Of a DNA stretch of 12,889 bases, positions 1 to 6,737 are shown in pieces. A program made the translations under genes and the position numbers. Below the pieces are notes generated by a model. It searched no databases, was not told where the DNA came from, and was given only the letters and a program-made list of their open reading frames with translations. Within the stretch, counting starts at the first letter, position 1, and every line of letters begins with the position of its first letter. The stretch spans positions 1 through 12,889 of the forward strand of contig PAUA01000052.1 of the NCBI GenBank assembly GCA_002712565.1, given 5' to 3'. This DNA is from Gemmatimonadota bacterium (GTDB lineage: Bacteria > Gemmatimonadota > Gemmatimonadetes > Longimicrobiales > UBA6960).

Positions 1-1202
1 CGCCGAAGGCCGACCCACCGGTGGAGTGGAGTGAGACGAAAAACATCCGCTGGAAAACCAAACTGCCCGGCCTGGGCCACTCGTCGCCGGTGGTTTGGGG
101 GAGCTTGGTGTTTGTCACCACGGCCGAAAATACAGGCATGAAAAAGCCGTTCACCGGAGTGACCCCGGATGGCGCGCACAACAACATGGATCCGGAGTCT
201 GATTATCAGTTCGCCGTTCTGGCGATCGACCGGCAAACCGGCGCTCTGGTTTGGCGGCGGACGGTCACAACGCTGCAACCGCACGAGAGCACGCACGAGT
301 CGGCGACATGGGCGTCGAACTCGCCGGTGACGGACGGGGAGCATGTCATCGCGTTTTTCGGCTCGAACGGCCTGTACTGCCTTGACACCGGCGGGCGGCT
401 GGTTTGGAAAAAAGATTTTGGCGATATGCAGGTGAAACATGGCCACGGCGAGGGGGCGTCGCCGGTGTTGCACGGTGGGACGGTGGTGGTGAACTGGGAT
501 CACGAGGGGGCGTCGTTCATCGCGGCCCTGGCCAAGCGTACCGGCGAGGAGCTTTGGCGTCGGTCGCGCGACGAGGTGACATCATGGGCGACGCCGATCG
601 TCGTCACGCACAACGCACAGGCGCAGGTGGTCGTCAGTGGAACAAAGCGGGTTCGTGCATATGACCTCAAGACGGGGGCGGTAATTTGGGAGGCGGGAGG
701 GTTGCCGGGCAACATTGTGGCCTCGCCGGTTGGCGCCAATGGGATGGTTTTTGCCGCCGGCAGCTATGAGAAGCAGACGCTGCTGGCGATCCGCCTGGCC
801 GGGGCGAAAGGGGAGTTGAGCGGCACGAAGCAGATCGTCTGGCGGAAGAATCGTAGCACGCCGTATGTGCCGTCGCCGTTGCTGTACGGCGGTTGGCTTT
901 ATTACTTACGGCATTATCAGGGCGTGTTGTCCCGCGTGAACGCCCGCACGGGAGGCGAGCCGGGCGGGCCGTTTCGCCTTGGGGCGGTTTTCAATATTTA
1001 CTCATCGCCGGTGGCCGCCGCAGGGCGGATTTACGTGACGGATCGAAACGGAAAAACGCTGGTCATCAGCAACGACACTGAGCCAAAGGCGCTGGCATTA
1101 AACGAACTGGAGGATCGGTTCAGCGCATCGGCTGCGCTGGCGGGTGACGCAATATTTTTGCGCGGCGAAAAATTCCTCTACTGCATCGGTGCATCGAACT
1201 GA
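1..1202 (+). CDS. PQQ-like beta-propeller repeat protein (5' truncated by window edge)
   Basis: The reading frame is open from base 3, and the residues before the first GTG at 21 (PKADPP, then VEWSETKNIRWK) look like the usual N-terminal part of this family. The gene therefore starts upstream, and the GTG at 21 is not the real start. The visible 399 residues carry repeated propeller blades of the type D-x-x-T-G-x-x-x-W: DRQTGALVWRR, DTGGRLVWKK, AKRTGEELWRR and DLKTGAVIWEA, followed by KQIVWRK. This is the BamB/PQQ-dehydrogenase-like fold. No catalytic or calcium/PQQ-binding set was recognised, so a binding or scaffold role is more likely than a true quinoprotein dehydrogenase; that is inference. 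Such proteins are abundant in Planctomycetota and Verrucomicrobiota and are usually exported, but the signal peptide would lie outside this window. Transcription appears to end at the hairpin immediately after the stop codon. Confidence 0.85.
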   Translation, partial: PKADPPVEWSETKNIRWKTKLPGLGHSSPVVWGSLVFVTTAENTGMKKPFTGVTPDGAHNNMDPESDYQFAVLAIDRQTGALVWRRTVTTLQPHESTHESATWASNSPVTDGEHVIAFFGSNGLYCLDTGGRLVWKKDFGDMQVKHGHGEGASPVLHGGTVVVNWDHEGASFIAALAKRTGEELWRRSRDEVTSWATPIVVTHNAQAQVVVSGTKRVRAYDLKTGAVIWEAGGLPGNIVASPVGANGMVFAAGSYEKQTLLAIRLAGAKGELSGTKQIVWRKNRSTPYVPSPLLYGGWLYYLRHYQGVLSRVNARTGGEPGGPFRLGAVFNIYSSPVAAAGRIYVTDRNGKTLVISNDTEPKALALNELEDRFSASAALAGDAIFLRGEKFLYCIGASN

Positions 1203-1218
1203 ATCCCGGTTGACGCAG

Positions 1219-1234
<16 letters not shown>
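1202..1234 (+). terminator. Rho-independent terminator of the beta-propeller gene
   Basis: A perfect 7-bp outer stem (AATCCCG at 1202-1208 with CGGGATT at 1225-1231) encloses a perfect 5-bp inner stem (TTGAC 1210-1214 with GTCAA 1218-1222) and a GCA loop. Only a one-base and a two-base bulge separate the two stems, and a run of T ends at 1234. The hairpin begins on the last base of the beta-propeller stop codon. It also contains the stop codon and 3' end of the convergent pseudopilin gene, so the same inverted repeat may act in both directions, although the T run favours the + strand. Confidence 0.8.
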
Positions 1235-2028
<794 letters not shown>

Positions 2029-2138
2029 CAGCAAGTCGGTGCGGTGTAAGGGGAAGAATGCCCGAAACCCTGAAGGGCATCAATAAATTAATGAATTCTG
2101 TGGACAAATAAACTATTTCATTGAACGGTTTCCCGGGA
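2029..2138. promoter_or_regulatory. Divergent intergenic region with inverted repeat
   Basis: These bases separate two divergently transcribed genes and should hold both promoters. The segment 2080-2125 is clearly more AT-rich than its surroundings, as expected for promoter DNA. An inverted repeat, ATGCCC (2058-2063) and GGGCAT (2075-2080) with an 11-base spacer, lies about 30 bases upstream of the pseudopilin start. It could be an operator or a leader hairpin. TGGACA at 2101-2106 resembles a -35 box, but no matching -10 lies at 16-18 bases, so I do not assign a promoter. Confidence 0.3.
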
Positions 2139-3389
2139 ATGAAGAGCATTGCCCTTAAAACTGCCCCTTTCATCGACGTACCCCCACTCCCAGCGGGAGA
2201 GGGACGGGATGAGGGAGAAGGCAATCGCTTTTTGCAGAGTCTCCAGAAAAGTGTTTACGTCGGTTTGTTGCTGTTTGTGCCGCTTGGCCAAGCGGCGTTC
2301 GCCCAGGCCGCCAAGGCCCGGTCGCCTGAAATCCGAAAGGCCATCGAGCGGGGGGCACGCTTTCTCTACGAAAACCAGAATCCAGCCGGCTGGTGGTCCA
2401 GTTCCGAGCTGCCGGCACTGACCGCGTTGGCACTGGTCGCGCTGGAGATGGCGGACGTGGGCAATCTCGACGCGAAATACGGCTCCGAGCGGCGACGTGC
2501 GCTCGACTTCATCGCCGGTTCGGCCAGGCCGGACGGCTCGATCCATCGCGGTCTGCTTATCAACTATAACACCGCCTGTTCCCTGATGGCGCTGTCGCTG
2601 GCTGATGAACCCCGTTTTCGCCCGTTGATCGTCAAGGCCCGCTCCTACATTGCCTCCTCCCAGATTGATCTTGGGGAAAAGGGCAAACTGGACAACCCCC
2701 ACGACGGGGGAGTCGGCTACAACAGCAAGTACGACCACTCGGACATGAACAACACGCTCATGGCCATCGAGGCGATGCGAATGTCCGAGCTGGCCCTGCG
2801 CCATCCGGACAAGCACGATCAGCCGCTGGGGAGCGACCTCGACTGGAAGGCGCTCGAGAATTTTCTAGCTAGTTGCCAAAACCTACCCGAGCGCAGCGAC
2901 AACCTTAACCTCTCACACGCCGCGGCAGATCGTGGCGGTTTTATTTACCATCCCGGCGAGAGCAAGGCGGGTGGGGGTGTTGACGAGCAAACCAAGCCAG
3001 TGACCCTGCGCTCTTACGGCTCCATCAGCTACGCCGGAATGATGAGTTTCGCCTATGCCCGGATTGGCCGCGACGACGAACGGGTGAAAGCGGTCATTGA
3101 GTGGCTTGGCCGCAACTACACGCTCGAGGAAAATCCAGGGATGGGATCGGAAGGGGTGTACTACTACTATCATCTCATGGCCAAGGCGCTGAGGGCGCAG
3201 GGCGTGAAACAACTGGACGGCCCGGGAGACAAAACGATCGAATGGAGAAAGGAACTGGCGGCCAAGCTGATCTCGCTCCAAAGGGAAGACGGCTCGTGGC
3301 AAAACCCAACCAGGCGCTGGATGGAAGGCGACCCCAACCTGACCACTTCCTACGTGCTGATCGCCCTGGCCTTGATTGAAAAGGAGTAG
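2139..3389 (+). CDS. Secreted prenyltransferase/squalene-oxidase repeat protein
   Basis: A 416-residue protein with the alpha/alpha-barrel repeats of the prenyltransferase/squalene cyclase superfamily. Gly-Trp or Asp-Gly turns recur in NPAGWWSS, RPDGSIHRG, HDGGVGYNSK, ADRGGFIYHPG and REDGSWQNP, and a final helix follows LTTSYVLIALALIEKE. I find no DxDD acid motif of hopene/squalene cyclases, so terpene cyclisation is unlikely; the family's role in this lineage is unknown. The hydrophobic segment VYVGLLLFVPLGQAAFAQA (residues 39-57) looks like a signal peptide with cleavage after AFA. The start is uncertain. ATG 2139 gives an overlong n-region containing a translated GC-rich repeat, whereas TTG 2232 gives a normal signal peptide and is preceded by GGGAGAAGG at 2213-2221. 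A further TTG at 2121 is also in frame. The gene is divergent from the pseudopilin and may be transcribed alone. Confidence 0.82.
   Translation: MKSIALKTAPFIDVPPLPAGEGRDEGEGNRFLQSLQKSVYVGLLLFVPLGQAAFAQAAKARSPEIRKAIERGARFLYENQNPAGWWSSSELPALTALALVALEMADVGNLDAKYGSERRRALDFIAGSARPDGSIHRGLLINYNTACSLMALSLADEPRFRPLIVKARSYIASSQIDLGEKGKLDNPHDGGVGYNSKYDHSDMNNTLMAIEAMRMSELALRHPDKHDQPLGSDLDWKALENFLASCQNLPERSDNLNLSHAAADRGGFIYHPGESKAGGGVDEQTKPVTLRSYGSISYAGMMSFAYARIGRDDERVKAVIEWLGRNYTLEENPGMGSEGVYYYYHLMAKALRAQGVKQLDGPGDKTIEWRKELAAKLISLQREDGSWQNPTRRWMEGDPNLTTSYVLIALALIEKE
2181..2219. repeat. GC-rich hairpin repeat (PAGEG-type) within the gene's 5' end
   Basis: The core is an imperfect palindrome: CCC-A-CTCCC (2183-2191), loop AGC, GGGAG-A-GGG (2195-2203), then ACGGGATGAGGG. 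Elements reading as 'SPLPAGEGxxEG' or 'PSPSSRPSPAG' in translation are familiar as dispersed intergenic repeats in many bacterial genomes, and this one reads PPLPAGEGRDEGEG in the frame of the downstream gene. Its recognition as dispersed rests on general knowledge, because only one copy is present in this window. It probably represents untranslated leader or repeat-derived extension rather than functional protein sequence. Confidence 0.5.
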
Positions 3390-3521
3390 TTCGGATAGGG
3401 TGGATGATGCCCTGTGTACTAAAACAGATAGATATTGGAGACATCGGAGATCAATTTGTGGACTCGTAATGGATTATTTCGTGAGTTATTCGCTCGTGTG
3501 CGATTCTCGACACAGGCATCG

Positions 3522-5648
3522 ATGATGAAAAAAAGTCCCGTGTTCATATCCAGCAAAGCAGGCAGGGAGTCCCTCAACAGAACGGGGCAATTACCGGCCT
3601 TGTTTATTTGCTTTGGATTCCTCTTTGCGGCGGCGCCCGCACCAACTCCCGCGCAAGACACGAGCCATCCTTACGAAGTCCGGATTATTCGCGACACTTA
3701 TGGAGTCCCGCATATCATTGGTAAGACATCCGCTGATGTCGCCTACGCACTAGGCAAGGTTCAATGTGAGGATCGAGTAGCCGATGTAGTATACAACCTG
3801 CATGCAGGGAGCGGCAGACTTGCTGAAGTTACCGGAGAGAAATACTTGAACAATGACAAGGAGGCCCGCCTGTTGCGCAACGCGCGCCAGGCAAAACGGG
3901 ACTGGCCCAAGTTGTCACCCCAACTTCGCCGCTTGGTTGAAGCCTATGCTCAAGGTGTAAACGACTGGCTTGCCGCCCATCCGAATGCTATCCCGGTCAA
4001 GGTTAAGCCATTCACGCCAATTGATGTCATCGCCTGGCATCGAAAGGTGATGATGCTCTCAACGGTCACAATCGCCACAGCGGATGGGAACCGCGAGGTA
4101 GGGAAACCGCATCCTGGCATTCCGCCGGGTCAATCAAACTCATGGGTGGTTTCGGGAATGAAATCAACGACCGGAAGACCCCTGCTGTTGATCGATCCTC
4201 ATTGGCCAACCAAGGGGCATTTGCAGCTATACGAAGCTCGTTTGAAGGGAGGGCGCCTGGATGCTTGGGGTTTCATGCTCGTGGGCACGCCCTTGGTTGG
4301 GCTTGGGGCGACGCCGGCTGCGGCGTGGACCTTTACCGCCGGCGGTGCGGATTCATCCGACGCCTATGCGCTGCGAATCAACCCCGATAATTCGAACCAA
4401 TACGAATGGGACGGGGAATATGTGCCGATGGAGGTTCGCCAGGAGACCCTTCGTTATCGGGACGGAAAGGAAATTAAGGAAGTCGTTGAAACCTTTCGGT
4501 ACACGCGGCACGGGCCGGTCGCCACCAATAAACAGGGCGAGCCCTATGCGGCACGCCATGGCAACTGGAATCATGCTCTCACTATGGAACAGTTTTGGCG
4601 GATGAACACCGCCCGGAACACCGTGGAATTCAAGGCGGCATTGGCAATGGACCGCCTCAGTTACTTCAATGTCACCTGGGCGACGACCGAGGGCCATATT
4701 GGCTATGTGCAGACCGGTGAAGTACCCCGACGTTCCAAGGCTTACGACTGGGAAAAGCGCATTCCCGGATGGACCAGCAAGTCCTTTATTGAGGGCAACA
4801 TACCATTTGCACAATTACCCCAAGTTGAGAATCCGCCGACCCATTTCCTTCAGAACTGCAACGTCGCCGCCAATGTCATCACACCTGGGTTGGATTTTAC
4901 AAAGGGGGATTTTCCGCCTGGTGCGCTATATGGCCATTATGGAGCCTACCGCGCCAGGGGACAGCGAGCCACGTTGTTATTGTCCAAGGCGACCAAGTTG
5001 GACCTGGATTCGGCAGGGAAGATCGTGTTCGACACCTATGTTCCTCCCGCCGACATTTGGATCCCGATCATCGTCCAGTCGGTTAACGAGACATCCGGCA
5101 ATACGCAGGAAGTCATTAAAGCAACCCAAATTTTGGAGAAATGGGACCGTTATGCAGGTGTGAATTCTGTCGGGGCGACAATTTTTCGCTTCTGGAGAAT
5201 GGCCTGCGATGACCTGAAGGACACCAGGGCGGGAAGGGACGCGTTCCATGTGGACAACAATCGCAAACTCAGGGAGAAGTCTTTGATTGCGCTCAACAGG
5301 GCCGTTGCGGAGTTGAAGAATCGCTACGGTCGAATCGATGTTCCCTGGGGCCAAATTAAACGTCATCAACGCGGCAATCAGGAGTGGCCATTGAGCGGTG
5401 ACGGGCTGGGTCGACTGGGACTGGATACATTGAGAGCGACTTCTGGAGTAAAATTCAGTAGTGAAAACACACTGATCAATCGAGGCGGCCAGTCAACCGT
5501 GGCTTTGGTCTTCCTCGGCAAGGAACCCAAAATCCATGCCGTCGTGGCTTTCGGGCAGAGCAACGTGCCTGACAGCCCTCATTATTCTGACCAGGCGCCG
5601 CTTTTCGTGAATGGACAACTCCGTTCGGTTCAATGGAATACCGAGTAG
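3522..5648 (+). CDS. Penicillin acylase family protein (Ntn hydrolase)
   Basis: This 708-residue precursor belongs to the penicillin/cephalosporin/AHL acylase family, which hydrolyses amide bonds after self-cleavage into alpha and beta chains. The alpha part opens with HPYEVRIIRDTYGVPHI and contains a GKVQCEDR motif. The beta chain should start at Ser205 in GQSNSWVVSG, the N-terminal nucleophile; His227 in LIDPHWP is residue 23 of the beta chain, as in cephalosporin-acylase-like members. Asn445 or Asn447 in FLQNCN is the likely oxyanion residue. The C-terminus has INRGGQSTVALVF and SPHYSDQAPLF, both typical. A hydrophobic segment near residues 24-38 followed by APTPAQ suggests Sec export to the periplasm. 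The start is ATG 3522 (or the next codon, 3525); in-frame TTG 3435 would only lengthen the n-region. The residue before the nucleophile is Gln rather than the more usual Gly. Substrate cannot be predicted: beta-lactams, acyl-homoserine lactones and other N-acyl compounds are all possible. Confidence 0.93.
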   Translation: MMKKSPVFISSKAGRESLNRTGQLPALFICFGFLFAAAPAPTPAQDTSHPYEVRIIRDTYGVPHIIGKTSADVAYALGKVQCEDRVADVVYNLHAGSGRLAEVTGEKYLNNDKEARLLRNARQAKRDWPKLSPQLRRLVEAYAQGVNDWLAAHPNAIPVKVKPFTPIDVIAWHRKVMMLSTVTIATADGNREVGKPHPGIPPGQSNSWVVSGMKSTTGRPLLLIDPHWPTKGHLQLYEARLKGGRLDAWGFMLVGTPLVGLGATPAAAWTFTAGGADSSDAYALRINPDNSNQYEWDGEYVPMEVRQETLRYRDGKEIKEVVETFRYTRHGPVATNKQGEPYAARHGNWNHALTMEQFWRMNTARNTVEFKAALAMDRLSYFNVTWATTEGHIGYVQTGEVPRRSKAYDWEKRIPGWTSKSFIEGNIPFAQLPQVENPPTHFLQNCNVAANVITPGLDFTKGDFPPGALYGHYGAYRARGQRATLLLSKATKLDLDSAGKIVFDTYVPPADIWIPIIVQSVNETSGNTQEVIKATQILEKWDRYAGVNSVGATIFRFWRMACDDLKDTRAGRDAFHVDNNRKLREKSLIALNRAVAELKNRYGRIDVPWGQIKRHQRGNQEWPLSGDGLGRLGLDTLRATSGVKFSSENTLINRGGQSTVALVFLGKEPKIHAVVAFGQSNVPDSPHYSDQAPLFVNGQLRSVQWNTE

Positions 5649-5683
5649 CAATATGCCCGTTGTCTCACCGGGGGATTTGCCCG

Positions 5684-5700
5684 TTCTTGACGCTCAAGAA
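5684..5700. promoter_or_regulatory. Perfect 7-bp inverted repeat upstream of the FAH gene
   Basis: TTCTTGA (5684-5690) and TCAAGAA (5694-5700) form a perfect palindrome around CGC. It lies between the acylase stop and the chosen FAH start, 21 bases before the ATG. No T run follows it on either strand, so it is not a convincing terminator. It could be an operator, an RNA hairpin that affects processing or translation of the downstream gene, or chance. If the FAH gene instead started at ATG 5653, the repeat would lie inside coding sequence. Confidence 0.35.
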
Positions 5701-5721
5701 TGCCGAAGCTACAGTCTTCCC

Positions 5722-6690
5722 ATGAGATCGCACCACCACTTTTCATTTATTTTATGCGTTGCCTTGCTGGCATCCTGGAACAGCCCGTCCAACGGGGAGA
5801 AGATTCCCGGGGTCACCCGATACGTTCGCTTTGCGCATGATGAGATTGTATCCTATGGAATCCTCGAGAATGACAAGGTCCGGGAGATCAACGGAGACCT
5901 GTTTGGAAAATGGGATAAGACTGATAAAACCTATGACTTGGATGAGGTGAAACTGCTCGTGCCTTCGCGGCCCACGCAGATTATCGCCATGGCTGGCAAC
6001 TACAAAAGTCATCTGGGCGGCGAAAAGGGCGTCACCACGACGATCGTGACGACCCTCACGGAAATCACCACGAACACGAAGGGCAACACGACGATTTCCG
6101 AACAGGAAATCGCGACTGAAACACGCGTCAGCGGCGAGGTCCCGGAGAAGTTCCGTTTCCCGCAGCCATTCTTTAAGAGCCCCTCCTGTCTGTTGCCGGA
6201 AGGAGGAAACATCGTCATTCCACAGGACGCCGGTGTGGTGCATTTCGAGGCGGAAATGGTGATCGTCATCAGCAAAAAGGCGAGAAACGTTTCGAAGGCG
6301 AAGGCGCTGGATTTCGTGCTTGGCGTCACCTGCGGCAATGACATCAGTGCGCGCGAATGGCAGAAGAACGATGTGCAGTGGTGGCGTGCAAAGGGCACTG
6401 ACACGTTCGGTCCCTGTGGACCCTGCATCGCCTCGGGCCTCGACTACGACAACCTTCAGATGAAGTTGCGCCTCAATGGCAAGGTGATGCAGGATGAAAA
6501 CACGAGCTATTTGATCAACGACGTGCGAACCACGGTCAGTTTCATCAGTCGCCATGTGACCCTGAATCCCGGCGACCTTATTTTCACCGGCACACCCGGC
6601 ACGACCTCCGGGATTGAACCCGGCGACACGGTCGAGGTTGAGATCGAGGGCGTTGGTGTGCTGCGCAACAATGTTGTCGCCGGAAAATAA
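5722..6690 (+). CDS. Fumarylacetoacetate hydrolase (FAH) family protein with signal peptide
   Basis: A 322-residue protein with a complete C-terminal FAH fold. It keeps AGNYKSHLGG (residues 91-100), FKSPSCLL, the metal ligands Glu176 and Glu178 in VHFEAEMVI, Asp207 in GNDISARE, Lys224 in WWRAKGTDTFGPCGP, and IFTGTPGTTSG near the end. Family members are Mg/Mn-dependent and cleave or isomerise beta-diketo or oxo-dienoic acids. Two features are odd. The protein begins MRSHHHFSFILCVALLASW, a Sec-like signal peptide, although classical FAH enzymes are cytosolic. Residues 101-140 also form a low-complexity insertion with 13 Thr, between the active-site lid and the PEKFRFPQPFFKSPS segment. The ATG at 5722 was chosen because it gives a standard signal peptide; in-frame starts at 5611 and 5653 exist. 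The gene lies 73 bases after the acylase and 47 bases before the DUF1549 gene, probably co-transcribed. The substrate is unknown. Confidence 0.92.
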   Translation: MRSHHHFSFILCVALLASWNSPSNGEKIPGVTRYVRFAHDEIVSYGILENDKVREINGDLFGKWDKTDKTYDLDEVKLLVPSRPTQIIAMAGNYKSHLGGEKGVTTTIVTTLTEITTNTKGNTTISEQEIATETRVSGEVPEKFRFPQPFFKSPSCLLPEGGNIVIPQDAGVVHFEAEMVIVISKKARNVSKAKALDFVLGVTCGNDISAREWQKNDVQWWRAKGTDTFGPCGPCIASGLDYDNLQMKLRLNGKVMQDENTSYLINDVRTTVSFISRHVTLNPGDLIFTGTPGTTSGIEPGDTVEVEIEGVGVLRNNVVAGK

Positions 6691-6737
6691 GTCGTTGGAT
6701 TGTAAGGCGTGTGCGACCGATCGTTGTTTCGTTTGAA

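Noticed and set aside
21..23. GTG as the start of the beta-propeller gene
   Set aside because: The frame stays open to the window edge with residues typical of the family, so the gene is truncated by the window.
2118..2816. Minus-strand open frame of 232 codons opposite the prenyltransferase-repeat gene
   Set aside because: No domain or signal is recognisable, and the opposite frame shows clear family repeats.
5752..6555. Long minus-strand open frame (267 codons) opposite the FAH gene
   Set aside because: It is a shadow of the FAH coding strand. The translation has low-complexity Arg/His-rich composition and no recognisable motif, while the + strand frame has all FAH signatures.
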